From contig NZ_CP063767.1 in NCBI RefSeq assembly GCF_015277515.1, forward strand, positions 1,488,001-1,552,000: 64,000 bases of DNA, read 5' to 3'. This document shows positions 1 to 8,303 of this stretch, piece by piece. The notes under the pieces were generated by a model. The model had not been told where the DNA came from, searched no databases, and worked only from the letters and a program-made list of their open reading frames with translations. The number at the start of each line of letters is the position of its first letter. The first letter of the stretch is position 1. Source of the stretch: Thermophilibacter immobilis. Lineage in GTDB: Bacteria > Actinomycetota > Coriobacteriia > Coriobacteriales > Atopobiaceae. Made by a program: the position numbers and the translations under genes.

Positions 1-1000
1 CGGGCAGGCCGATGACCTCGGTGGCCCGAAAGGCCGCCTCGGCCACGAGCAGCGCCTGCGGATCGGCGTTGCCCACGTCCTCCGAGGAGCAGATCATGAT
101 GCGCCTCGCGATGAACTTAGGGTCCTCGCCCGCGTCGAGCATGCGCGCGAGCCAGTAGAGCGCCGCGTCCGGGTCGCTGCCCCGCATCGACTTGATGAAC
201 GCCGAGATGACGTCGTAGTGCACGTCACCGGACTTGTCGTAGGGCAGGCCCCGGCGCGGGTTGGCCTCGCGCACGTGCTCGGGGCCAATGACGGCCGGCT
301 CACCGGGAGCGGCGTCGGGATCGGGGTCGACCATCTGGCTCGCGAGCTCGAGCGAGGTGAGGGCCGCGCGGCCGTCCCCGGCCGAGAGGGTCACGATCTC
401 CCGCTCGGCGTCCCCGCTGAGCTCGAAGGCCCCCCCGAGGCCGCGCTCGGAGGCGCAGGCGCGCTCGAGCAGGGTGCGAATGGAGTCATCGTCCAGCGGC
501 TGGAGCTCCACGACGCGGCTACGGCTGATGAGCGCCGAGTTGACCTCGAAGTAGGGGTTCTCGGTCGTAGCGCCCACCAGGACCACGGTCCGGTCCTCGA
601 CGGCATGCAGAAGGGCGTCTTGCTGGCCGCGGTTGAAGCGGTGAATCTCGTCGACGAACAGGATCGTGCGCCGGCCGTAGGAGATGAGGCGGCTCTCGGC
701 GGCCTCTATCTCGCGCCTGAGGTCCTTGACCGTGCCCGTGACGGCGCTGACCTCCACGAACTCTGCGTGCGTGGTGTGGGCGATGATCCGTGCGAGCGTG
801 GTCTTGCCCGTGCCGGCCGGGCCGAAGAGCAGAACCGACGAGAGCGTGTCATGCTCGATGGCACGCCTGAGCCAGCTGCCGGGCCCCACGGCCCGCTCCT
901 GGCCGACGAAGCCGTCGAGCGTGGTGGGACGCATGCGGACCGCAAGAGGCGCGTTGTCGTCTTTGCGCGCGCTCTCGATGTGCGTGAACAAGGTATCCAT
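1..1000 (-). CDS. rarA: Replication-associated recombination protein A (RarA/MgsA), 3' end cut by window edge
   Basis: Clamp-loader-like AAA+ ATPase acting at stalled replication forks with SSB. The reading frame starts at the ATG at 1000 (MDTLFTHIESARKDD) and runs off the left edge, so about 333 of roughly 430-450 residues are present. Visible motifs are the Walker A 'GPAGTGKTT' near residues 56-64, the Walker B '[11 protein letters not shown]', sensor 1 'LVGATTENPYFEVNSALISR', and the family hallmark 'KSMRGSDPDAALYWLARML' late in the visible part. 'ICSSEDVGNADPQAL' near the edge is also typical of RarA. These motifs separate it from RuvB, which lies separately at 29.3 kb. The upstream gap contains a GGGACG-rich tract and repeat copy A. 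Confidence 0.95.
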   Translation of the reverse strand, partial: MDTLFTHIESARKDDNAPLAVRMRPTTLDGFVGQERAVGPGSWLRRAIEHDTLSSVLLFGPAGTGKTTLARIIAHTTHAEFVEVSAVTGTVKDLRREIEAAESRLISYGRRTILFVDEIHRFNRGQQDALLHAVEDRTVVLVGATTENPYFEVNSALISRSRVVELQPLDDDSIRTLLERACASERGLGGAFELSGDAEREIVTLSAGDGRAALTSLELASQMVDPDPDAAPGEPAVIGPEHVREANPRRGLPYDKSGDVHYDVISAFIKSMRGSDPDAALYWLARMLDAGEDPKFIARRIMICSSEDVGNADPQALLVAEAAFRATEVIGLP

Positions 1001-1032
1001 GGAAGCAATGGTACGTCATGCGGGCACGGCGC

Positions 1033-1072
1033 GGGACGGGACGGACGGGGACGGACGGGGACGGGGACGGAC
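1033..1072. repeat. GGGGAC/GGAC low-complexity tandem tract
   Basis: About 40 bp made almost only of GGGAC and GGGGAC units, directly upstream of rarA. It lies outside any convincing gene and is a short imperfect microsatellite. Confidence 0.7.
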
Positions 1073-1120
1073 GCCACGACAGATTGCCGCTCGTGTGCGC
1101 TCACGCGGATTGGGACGGTG

Positions 1121-1240
1121 GATTGGGGCGCTTTTTTGATGCACGGTCCTTCTCGACAGAGAGTTTTCCCAGGTGGCGAGAAGTGCATGCGCCCTGAAGC
1201 GGCCAACTTCCTCGTTGAGCCTCAAAAACACGCCCCAATC
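1121..1240 (-). repeat. Intergenic inverted-end element, copy A
   Basis: A 120-bp element bounded by the perfect 10-bp inverted repeat GATTGGGGCG (1121-1130) and CGCCCCAATC (1231-1240). Pairing continues imperfectly inward to about 22 bp per arm (19 of 22 matching). Read on the minus strand, the loop holds ACCTGGGAAAAC followed by TCTCTGTCGAGAAGG (about 1149-1174). The arm that follows is nearly identical to the right arm of copy D (43.2 kb): CATCAAAAAAGCGCCCCAAT occurs in both. It sits between dgt and rarA, with no ORF of coding character inside. Confidence 0.75.
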
Positions 1241-1321
1241 CTGGCCGCGGCGGAGATGTGACGACAGGGCACAGCAGCCAAGACGGTGCACCGAGAAGGC
1301 CGCCAACCCGACGCCGCCCCC

Positions 1322-2575
1322 TTACGGTCGAACGCCGGTGAAGTAGCCGCGCTGGGGGAAGAGGCTCCGGGCGTCGGGGAAGGCGGCCTCGCAGGTGGCC
1401 ACGAAGTAGTCGTCGGTCATCGAGGAGATGAAGTCCACGACCGTGCGGTCGGGGTCGCCCTCCCAGTCGTAGGTGCGCCCGTAGAAGGCGAGGCGCCGCT
1501 CGAGCGGGCGGATGTGGTGCGCGAAGATGGCTGCGGACTCGTCGCCGGCCTCCAGCGCGTCCAGCTCATGGGCATACAGCCTGGCGAAAAGCTCGCGCAT
1601 CGGCACGGAGAAGTCCCCGTTGACCTCGCCCGCGCCGTAGATCTTCTCGTAGTTCTCGCGCTTGGCGCGGCGCATCTCGGCAAAGCCCTCCTCGCTCATC
1701 TCGACGCGGTCCTTGCCCACGCTGTGCTCCACGACGTCGGCGACGAAGGCCGAGAGGGCCCAGGCGTTGTAGGCACCGCCCAGTCCGTCGTCGAAGGTGT
1801 CCTCGGAGCACAGGCCGCACGCGATCGCGTCCTGGCGATCCTTGCCCACGTAGGCAATGATGTCCGAGACGCGCACCACGCAGCCCTCGAGCGTCATGGG
1901 GCGCAGGTGGCTGATCTCCTCGTCGCCGAGCTCCCAGCACGACTCGACCACGCGGTCGAAGGTGTCGAACTCGGCCAGCCCGCTCGTCTCGAAGACCTGC
2001 TGCTCGAACTCGCCGTTGTGGCAGATCGCGCCGTCCAAGGTCTGGAGGCTGATGTTGCGGCCGGCGAGCTGGTCGAGCACGCGCACGCTCTGGACGTTGT
2101 GGAAGAACCAGCGGCCGCGACGCTCGTGGTAGACGTCCGACAAGAACCGCTCCCCGGCGTGGCCGAACGGGGTGTGGCCGATGTCGTGGCCCAGGGCGAT
2201 GGCCTCGATGAGGTCCAGGTTGAGCCCGAGGGCGCGCCCGACGTCGCGCGAGACGCGGGCGACGAGCTGCACGTGCAGGCCGCGGCGGGTCAGGTCGTCG
2301 TTCGCGCGAAACGAGAAGACCTGCGTCTTTCCGGCCAGGCGGTTATAGGCGGGCAGGTGCACGATCTTCTCGGAGTCGCGCACGAAGGCGGGGCGCACGC
2401 AGGTGTCGCGGTCGCGCTCGCAGGCGTCGCGGCGAATGGCCGAGGCGTCGTGGCAGGCGAAGGGCGACAGGGCGCCCGATCGGATGCGCTCGCTCACCAG
2501 GCGCGTCGCCTCGTCCGAGAGCCTCCCGGTGAGACCGGGCGCGAGCCTGTTGCGCTTCTCCTCTTTCTGTGCCAT
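1322..2575 (-). CDS. dgt: Deoxyguanosinetriphosphate triphosphohydrolase (dGTPase, HD domain)
   Basis: Hydrolyses dGTP, or dNTPs more generally, to the nucleoside and triphosphate, helping to balance the dNTP pool. The start was set at MAQKEEKRN (2575), behind a purine-rich AGAGAGG; the frame stays open upstream to 2683 but that part is Arg/Gly-rich and not family-like. The product is 417 residues, normal for the family. N-terminal 'RLAGKTQVF' and the HD motif 'GHDIGHTPFGHAGE' supply the metal ligands. 'VRVSDIIAYVGKDRQDAI' and 'ISSMTDDY' are further Dgt landmarks. It is followed downstream by rarA after a 321-bp gap that contains copy A. Confidence 0.93.
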   Translation of the reverse strand: MAQKEEKRNRLAPGLTGRLSDEATRLVSERIRSGALSPFACHDASAIRRDACERDRDTCVRPAFVRDSEKIVHLPAYNRLAGKTQVFSFRANDDLTRRGLHVQLVARVSRDVGRALGLNLDLIEAIALGHDIGHTPFGHAGERFLSDVYHERRGRWFFHNVQSVRVLDQLAGRNISLQTLDGAICHNGEFEQQVFETSGLAEFDTFDRVVESCWELGDEEISHLRPMTLEGCVVRVSDIIAYVGKDRQDAIACGLCSEDTFDDGLGGAYNAWALSAFVADVVEHSVGKDRVEMSEEGFAEMRRAKRENYEKIYGAGEVNGDFSVPMRELFARLYAHELDALEAGDESAAIFAHHIRPLERRLAFYGRTYDWEGDPDRTVVDFISSMTDDYFVATCEAAFPDARSLFPQRGYFTGVRP

Positions 2576-2703
2576 CTGGTGCCAGCCTCTCTGCCCCGCA
2601 CGGGCGCGACCGTTGTCCTTGCGTGCCACGGGCGACGGGGGTCCCGTGGACCCGCGCGCCCCACCTCTTTGTACTGTACCCACACGAACAGCCTACGGCA
2701 CCC

Positions 2704-4509
2704 CTAGGACACAAACCACAGCTGGTCGGCGGGCCTGACCTCACCGCCCACCGCACGCATGAGGGCGAGCGAGGCGGCGTTGTCGGGCCAGACCTCGGCC
2801 CAGGCCGTCCAGCCGCGGGCGTGCGCGCGGGCCGCCTGGGCGAGCAGGAGCTGCGTGCCCCATCCCGCGCGGCGATGGCCCCTGAACACCTCGAGCATGC
2901 CCATCGATCCCTCGGGGTGCTCGCCGACGAACCCCACGAGCCGGCCGTCCTCGAAGCCGCCGAGGAGCGCGCCCCCCGCGAGCGCCCGCTCGAGCTCACC
3001 GGGCGAGAGGTACTCCACGTGCGCATAGTGCGCTCGGATGGAGTCGGCATAGGAGGGCGTGAGCACGCGGACGTCGCGACGTGGGCCCGACGGGCGCGAC
3101 GCGCCCGCAAGGATCACCAGATGACAGGGGCGCGCTGCGGACCCGAGGGTGCGCGCGATCTCGCGGGCGAGCGCAGCGCCGCCGCAGACGCAGGTCACAC
3201 CCGCGTGCGGCCGGCCCAGACACGTGAGGGCACGGCGCGCGAGCGCGCGGTCGCGCGCCCAGACGAGCCTCGAGCCGTCCGAGACCTCCGCCACGAGTGC
3301 GTCCCTCTGGGCGAAGAGCACCTCGGCGATCCCGCGCCGCAGGCACTCCGCCAGGGGGAAGGCAACGTCTCCGGCGGCCTCGGCGAACTCGAGGCCCCGG
3401 GCTCGACGCGTCTCGGGGGGGTCGGCCGTGGCGTCCATCACGAAGCCGAGGCGCTCGGCGACCATCTTCTGGCCAGCGGGGCCGGGGTGGTCGGAACCGT
3501 CCGCGAGCAGCTCCGCCAGGTCCTTTGGCCCGCGGTCAAGCAGGGCCGAGCCCTCGACGAGGCGCATCTGGGGATGGGCGGCACAGGCGGAGCGAATCAG
3601 GTCGTCCACGACCGCAAAGCAGCTCGCGGGATGCGTGGGGTAGCGATCCTCGAGGTGAGGGAGGGTCGTGAGCACCCAGATGGGAACCGCGGGAAACGCC
3701 CCGGAGAGCTCGGCGAGAAAGCCCCGCACGTCGCGCTCGACGCGCGACGCCTGGCAGGGCTCGTAGCGGTAGTTCTCCCCCAGCTCGACGATGATGGACT
3801 CCGGTCGCACGCACCCGCTCAGGCCCCGGAGGGTTCCCGGCTGGAAGACCTGCCCGCCCACCCCCTGGTTCACGAGGTCCAGGTCCCTGCGCGCCGCGAG
3901 CAGCGCCGGCCAGTTGCAACCGGGGTCGTGGGCCACGTAGCCCTGGGCGAGGGAGTCCCCGAGCACGAGCAGGTCCGCACGGGCGCCCACGGATTCCAGG
4001 TAGGTGCCGTCAGCGCGCACGCGACCCAACAAGCACGAGGTCAGACACGGAAGCCACACACGCACACGATGCGGCTCCCCCATTCCGGGAAGGCGCTGCT
4101 GACCAACCGTGGGCGCGCCCTCAGGGTCGTCGAGGTCCCAGCTCACGCGACCTCTCTCGTCAGGCAGGGCGAGGGGCAGGCGATGACCGTCGACCTCCGC
4201 CGAGAGCCCGTCATAGGGTCCGCCGGGCGCATGCCCCCAGGAGCGCACGTCGGCGATGACGGAGCGCGTGCCGCGTGGGGGCTCGTCGAGGGCCACCTCG
4301 ACCGTGACGCGGCTGGCATCGGTCTCGAACTCGAGCGCGATGCCCGACGTACAGGCGGCGAGCTGGCGATAGTAGCCCGGATGCCAGGCCCGGACGCTCG
4401 CGAGGGCACGCAGCTGCCCCGGGAGGAAGCGGCTCGGGCGCGCGCGACCGTCCGCATCAACGCGCACGTCAAGTGCCCCGTGCAAGAGGCACGCCGCGTC
4501 CACGCTCAT
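2704..4509 (-). CDS. SGNH/GDSL hydrolase fused to a GNAT acetyltransferase
   Basis: A 601-residue two-domain protein starting at MSVDAACLL (4509), with GAGGAGGG upstream. Residues about 20-170 form a beta-rich N-terminal module. They are followed by an SGNH hydrolase core: block I 'LVLGDSLAQGY' with the nucleophile Ser, a Gly-rich 'NQGVGGQ', 'VELGENYRYE' in the block III position, and 'DGSDHPGPAGQKMV' carrying the Asp/His pair. The last about 130 residues are a GNAT fold ('GRLVGFVGEHPEGSMGMLEVFRGHRRAGWGTQLL', acetyl-CoA loop R-x-x-G-x-G/T). No signal peptide is visible, so it is probably cytoplasmic. The substrate cannot be read from the sequence; de-esterification coupled to acetyl transfer on a sugar or lipid is inference. 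Confidence 0.75.
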   Translation of the reverse strand: MSVDAACLLHGALDVRVDADGRARPSRFLPGQLRALASVRAWHPGYYRQLAACTSGIALEFETDASRVTVEVALDEPPRGTRSVIADVRSWGHAPGGPYDGLSAEVDGHRLPLALPDERGRVSWDLDDPEGAPTVGQQRLPGMGEPHRVRVWLPCLTSCLLGRVRADGTYLESVGARADLLVLGDSLAQGYVAHDPGCNWPALLAARRDLDLVNQGVGGQVFQPGTLRGLSGCVRPESIIVELGENYRYEPCQASRVERDVRGFLAELSGAFPAVPIWVLTTLPHLEDRYPTHPASCFAVVDDLIRSACAAHPQMRLVEGSALLDRGPKDLAELLADGSDHPGPAGQKMVAERLGFVMDATADPPETRRARGLEFAEAAGDVAFPLAECLRRGIAEVLFAQRDALVAEVSDGSRLVWARDRALARRALTCLGRPHAGVTCVCGGAALAREIARTLGSAARPCHLVILAGASRPSGPRRDVRVLTPSYADSIRAHYAHVEYLSPGELERALAGGALLGGFEDGRLVGFVGEHPEGSMGMLEVFRGHRRAGWGTQLLLAQAARAHARGWTAWAEVWPDNAASLALMRAVGGEVRPADQLWFVS

Positions 4510-4546
4510 CTCTGTGGCCCCGGGACCCTCCTCGCGTCGCGTGGCG

Positions 4547-5320
4547 CTACTCCCCCTCACGAACCGGCTCGTAGAACTCCTCGCCGTCGTCGAGGCGCAA
4601 GACGAGCACCTGACCCATGCCCGCGCCGCCGGCCGCGGCGCAGTCCACGTCCCAGCGGTCACCTCCCACGCGCACCATGCGCGCGAGGCCGTCTTCACCC
4701 AATGCAGGCCTATCGAGGTCGTGGGTCATGCGGTCCAGATAGGGCGTCGGCGTGTGACCGCACACCACGATCGGACCCGCGGCGTCAGATCCCGCGAGGC
4801 CCGCGCGGGCGCCCCAGAAGTCCTCCCGGATCCAGAGCAGGTCCTCGGGGTCCTGCCGGACAAGAAATCCCTTGACGGACGCGTCATCCCACGAGGGGGG
4901 ACGCGGCAGGTCCAGACGAACGCCGGCATGGACGAAGAGGTAGAGGAGCTCCCCCACCCGCGTCCACGCCCAGCGCGGCAGGGCCCGAACCCAACCGACG
5001 AGCTCGTCGGCATCTTCCTTTGGAAGCGCGTCCAAAGCGTCCGAGGTGATCGAGCCCCCGTTGATTCCCCAGTTCATGGCCGCGCTGCCGTCTTCCGGGT
5101 CGTCCAGATAGGAGAGCATCAGGTCCTCGTGGTTGCCCATGAGCACGCACACGTGGGGAAGTGAGCGCACGACGGCGATGACCCCCACCGGGTCAGGACC
5201 GCGATCGATCATGTCTCCTAGACAGAAGACGCGGTCGTCAGAGGTCGGCGAGACGCGCTCGAGGACGCGCTCGAGCGCTGCCCGGTGTCCGTGCACGTCC
5301 GAGAAGACATAGGTGGACAT
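4547..5320 (-). CDS. Metallophosphoesterase (diadenosine tetraphosphatase / PP1-like family)
   Basis: A 257-residue calcineurin-like phosphoesterase. The start at MSTYVFSDVHGH (5320) follows AAGAAAGGA; an upstream in-frame ATG at 5329 has worse spacing. Metal-binding signatures run in order: 'FSDVHGH' (D, H), 'LGDMIDRGPD' (D), 'LMGNHEDL' (N, H), 'VHAGV' and 'VCGHTPTP' (H). This is the pattern of ApaH/PrpE-type enzymes that hydrolyse dinucleoside polyphosphates or phosphoprotein Ser/Thr. The exact substrate is not determined. It ends 37 bp before the SGNH-GNAT gene and is probably cotranscribed with it. Confidence 0.85.
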   Translation of the reverse strand: MSTYVFSDVHGHRAALERVLERVSPTSDDRVFCLGDMIDRGPDPVGVIAVVRSLPHVCVLMGNHEDLMLSYLDDPEDGSAAMNWGINGGSITSDALDALPKEDADELVGWVRALPRWAWTRVGELLYLFVHAGVRLDLPRPPSWDDASVKGFLVRQDPEDLLWIREDFWGARAGLAGSDAAGPIVVCGHTPTPYLDRMTHDLDRPALGEDGLARMVRVGGDRWDVDCAAAGGAGMGQVLVLRLDDGEEFYEPVREGE

Positions 5321-5435
5321 GGGGTGCATCCTTTCTTCTCTCATCCACGACACGGGATGCGAGCTGCGAATCATTTCCGCATAGCCTACCACCGTGATGC
5401 TCAGAAGACCAGTTGCGGACGCACGCGCGAACCCG

Positions 5436-5963
5436 TTACCTGCGCCTGCCAAACCGCTCGCGCGCACGGCCCAGCCTCCAGGCGGCGGGAGAACCGACCT
5501 CTATAAGACGACCCGGACGCCTAGGCCCCGCGGCGCGATGGACCTCGCAGACGACCTCCTCCATCGTCTGGTCGAGGCAGCCCGGCTTGAGGCGGCACTC
5601 CCACACCACCAGGACCGTCCAGCCCGCCTCTATCAGGAGCGCGTTATCACGTGCGTCGCGGGCGCGGTTGCGCGCGAACTTCTCCTCCCAGAACTGCGTG
5701 TGGGACTTGGGCACGGACGGCGTGCAGTGCGGGCAGCGATGCCAGAAGCAGCCGTGCACGAAGATGGCCACCCGGCGGCCCACGAAACAGACGTCGGGAT
5801 GGCCCGGGACGCCCTTCCAGTGGATTCGATAGCCCGTGAGCCCGCGGGCGCGCAGCTCGGCGCGAACCATGAGCTCGGGCTTGGTGTTCTTGCTTCGATT
5901 GGCCTGCATGACGTGGCGCACGGCCACGGAGGAGGCCGCAGGCGCGGTCGAGCGAGCTACCAC
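5436..5963 (-). CDS. vsr: Very short patch repair endonuclease (Vsr), orphan
   Basis: Nicks 5' of the mispaired T at T:G mismatches arising by deamination of 5-methylcytosine. The family pattern is clear: 'RHVMQANRSKNTKPELMVRAELRARG', 'GVPGHPDVCFVGRRVAIFVHGCFWH' (catalytic Asp in PGHPD, and His in HGCFWH), zinc-binding Cys/His around 'HRCPHC', 'QFWEEKFARNRARD' and 'GWTVLVVWEC'. The chosen GTG start (5963) overlaps the stop codon of the upstream gene by 7 bp, suggesting translational coupling. No cytosine-5 methyltransferase gene lies nearby, although vsr normally sits beside dcm. The C-terminal 35 residues are Arg-rich and not conserved. Confidence 0.92.
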   Translation of the reverse strand: MVARSTAPAASSVAVRHVMQANRSKNTKPELMVRAELRARGLTGYRIHWKGVPGHPDVCFVGRRVAIFVHGCFWHRCPHCTPSVPKSHTQFWEEKFARNRARDARDNALLIEAGWTVLVVWECRLKPGCLDQTMEEVVCEVHRAAGPRRPGRLIEVGSPAAWRLGRARERFGRRR

Positions 5964-6922
5964 GCGAACGGCGCGTCGGGCGCCGCGTGCGCCCCCTCGA
6001 AGTTCACGTCACCCGTGAGCGCGCGGGCACGCTCGAGGTCGAACCCATCCGAGAAGAGCTCGTCTAGGGTGCCCAACACCTTGGCCTGAGCGCCCTCGTA
6101 GAGGTCCCAGAAGCTCGCACGGCTCTTCTCGTGGGTGAAGGGGTTCTCCCAGGCGTCGTGGTCGCGGTTGTCGAAGTCCGAGGTCTCGGAAGCGCGCGCC
6201 CGATGCGACATGGCGCACACGAGCGAGAACGGGCGTCTTCTCACTGCGCGCTCGACGCGCCCCAAAGCGCCGCGCTTGCGTCCGCTCGGGGAATCGAGCA
6301 CGCGCTGCACCAGGCGAAACTCATGGACCGCCACCGAGAAGGCCCGGGGGTCGATGGCACGCGCGTAGACCCATAGGGCCACGTAGAAGTAGAGCTTGTT
6401 GACGGCGTCGAGCACCGGCCAGCTGGCCATGAGGACCCGCTCATGCGGACGGTAGCGCTCGACGGTGCGGCCCTTGAGCGTGAAGAGGACCATCTCGTCG
6501 AGGTCCCGTTCGACCTCGGCATGGACCTCGGAGGCGACGCGCTCGTCGAGCCCCTTGACCCCTGCGGAGGTGAGGTCGTGCTGCCAGTGGTAGACGAGGG
6601 GATGAACCGCGGAGTCGAGCTGCCAGTGACAGGCGAAGCCCGCCGCGTAGGCCTTGGCGATCTGGCGCTGACGGCCCTCCAAGCGCTCGGCGGCCTCGCG
6701 CATGGCGAGCAGCAGGGCCGCAGGCCGGGCGGTGTGCATGGCGCGCGAGAGCAGTACCCACTTGGACATGAGCGGGTCGATCACGAGGTACAGGAGGGGG
6801 TCCGGCCCCTGGTTGCCCAGGAGAAACGCATCCCTCTCGTCGACGGAGCGAAAGCCGAGCAGGTCGGAGGCATCGTCGAAGACGCCGCGTCCAAAGAAGT
6901 CATGGGTCAGGATGGCAGGCAT
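5957..6922 (-). CDS. Zinc-dependent phospholipase C family protein
   Basis: A 321-residue protein starting at MPAILTHDFFGR (6922), behind GAAAGG. It shows the pattern of the bacterial zinc-dependent phospholipase-C-like family: an early 'THDFFG', 'LLGNQGPDPLLYL', and 'FACHWQLDSAVHPLVYHWQ', whose His/Asp residues would bind zinc. A later 'KLYFYVALWVYAR' and an acidic/aromatic 'NPFTHEKSRASFWDLY' follow. No signal sequence is visible, so secretion as a toxin-like PLC is not supported and a housekeeping phosphohydrolase is equally possible. It is coupled to vsr downstream. Confidence 0.75.
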   Translation of the reverse strand: MPAILTHDFFGRGVFDDASDLLGFRSVDERDAFLLGNQGPDPLLYLVIDPLMSKWVLLSRAMHTARPAALLLAMREAAERLEGRQRQIAKAYAAGFACHWQLDSAVHPLVYHWQHDLTSAGVKGLDERVASEVHAEVERDLDEMVLFTLKGRTVERYRPHERVLMASWPVLDAVNKLYFYVALWVYARAIDPRAFSVAVHEFRLVQRVLDSPSGRKRGALGRVERAVRRRPFSLVCAMSHRARASETSDFDNRDHDAWENPFTHEKSRASFWDLYEGAQAKVLGTLDELFSDGFDLERARALTGDVNFEGAHAAPDAPFAW

Positions 6923-7028
6923 GGCAGACCTTTCGTCTTGTGTGCTGCCCTGATTATGCCCCATGGGAAGCAGGTGGGCGCACCGGGGTCCGAGTCCACA
7001 CAGCCCGCGGCGGTCTCACTCCTAAGGA

Positions 7029-8303
7029 TCACACGTGGCGGGCGAGAAGGACCTCGAGGCGGTCGCACGCCTCGTCGACCTCGGCGCGGCTGATCACGAG
7101 GGGCGGCAGGAAGCGCAGGATGGAGTCGCCGATGTGGTTGAGGACCAGGCCCGCGGCCAGGCCCTCGTCCACGAGCTCACCGGCTATCGGCAGGTCGAGC
7201 TGGGCCGCGCGCATGAGGCCGTGGCCGCGCACCTCGCTCACGTGGTCCATCGCCGCCAGGCGTCTACGCAGCTGGCGACCCACCTCGAGCACGTGCTCGC
7301 CCATGTTCTCGGAGACCAGGAGCCCGACGGTCGCGCGACCGGCCGCGCAGGCCAGCGCGTTGCCACCGAAGGTGGAGCCGTGGTCGCCGGGGCCCATGAG
7401 GTCGGCCACCTCGGCGCGGGCGGAGACGGCGCCCATGGGAAAGCCGTCGGCGATGCCCTTGGCCATGCTGACCACGTCCGGCTCTATGCCGGAGCGCTGG
7501 TAGCAGAAGGGCGAGCCGCAGCGAAAGAAGCCGGTCTGGACCTCGTCCACCATGAGCAGGACGTCGTTCTTGTCGCAGAGGTCGCGGACAGCGCGCAGGT
7601 AGTCGTAGTCGGCGTTCCACACGCCCCCCTCGCCCTGGACGCACTCGAGCAGGACGGCGCAGACGGGGCCCGTCTGCTCGCTCGGATGCTCGAGCGCCGC
7701 GGCCAGGGCGTTCGCGTCGTTGAACGGCACGGCGGCGAATCCGGCCGGCAGCGGCCGGAAGCTCTGGTGAAACGCCTCCTGCCCCGTGGCCGCGAGCGTG
7801 GCCAGGGTACGTCCGTGGAAGCTCTTGCAGGCCGTGAGAATGCCCGATGCGCCGTTGAGCTTCTTCTCGCCCCAGCGCCGCGCGACCTTGAAGGCTCCCT
7901 CGTTGGCCTCGGCTCCCGAGTTGGCAAAGAAGGTCTGCCAGGTCGTTCCCGTGGACCCCACGCAGTGACCGCCCTCGTCGGTGGTCGTGGACAAGAAGCC
8001 CGAGAGAGCGCGGGCGAGCTCGTTGCGATTCTCGACGTAGAAGTAGTTGCCTACCTGCCAGACGTTCCTCAGCTGCTCGGTCAGGGCCAGGGCCACCTGG
8101 GGATTTGCGTGTCCCAGGCTCGCACAGCCGATGCCGCCGAGCATGTCGAGGTAGTCGTTGCCCGCAGAGTCCGTGAGCGTGGCCCCGTGCCCGGAGACGA
8201 ACTCGATGGGCAGGCGGGCGTAGGTGTGCATGAGGTAGGTGGCGTCGTCGGCGGCGACCTGGGGAGGCACGGTCGCAAAGGGGGCGTCGTTCGTGTTAGA
8301 CAT
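7029..8303 (-). CDS. argD: Acetylornithine aminotransferase
   Basis: PLP-dependent class III aminotransferase converting N-acetylglutamate-5-semialdehyde to N-acetylornithine. The start at MSNTNDAPF (8303) follows GAGAGGAG and overlaps the end of argB by 8 bp. Visible motifs are 'FFANSGAEANEGAFKVAR', 'SFHGRTLATLAATGQ', 'ECVQGEGGVWNADYDYL', 'LMVDEVQTGFFR' and 'SMAKGIADGFPMGAV', the last carrying the PLP lysine. It is 424 residues, slightly longer than the usual 390-400 because of an N-terminal extension and a short insertion (about residues 90-105). It is the last gene of argCJBD. A role in lysine biosynthesis (DapC activity) is possible, as for many ArgD enzymes. Confidence 0.95.
   Translation of the reverse strand: MSNTNDAPFATVPPQVAADDATYLMHTYARLPIEFVSGHGATLTDSAGNDYLDMLGGIGCASLGHANPQVALALTEQLRNVWQVGNYFYVENRNELARALSGFLSTTTDEGGHCVGSTGTTWQTFFANSGAEANEGAFKVARRWGEKKLNGASGILTACKSFHGRTLATLAATGQEAFHQSFRPLPAGFAAVPFNDANALAAALEHPSEQTGPVCAVLLECVQGEGGVWNADYDYLRAVRDLCDKNDVLLMVDEVQTGFFRCGSPFCYQRSGIEPDVVSMAKGIADGFPMGAVSARAEVADLMGPGDHGSTFGGNALACAAGRATVGLLVSENMGEHVLEVGRQLRRRLAAMDHVSEVRGHGLMRAAQLDLPIAGELVDEGLAAGLVLNHIGDSILRFLPPLVISRAEVDEACDRLEVLLARHV

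Noticed and set aside
1121-1240. A small peptide gene in the gap upstream of rarA
   Set aside because: The open frame simply crosses the inverted-end element and the GGGACG tract, with no ribosome-binding site.
2569-4875. A 768-codon plus-strand open frame
   Set aside because: Antisense to the SGNH-GNAT and metallophosphoesterase genes, with no family motifs.
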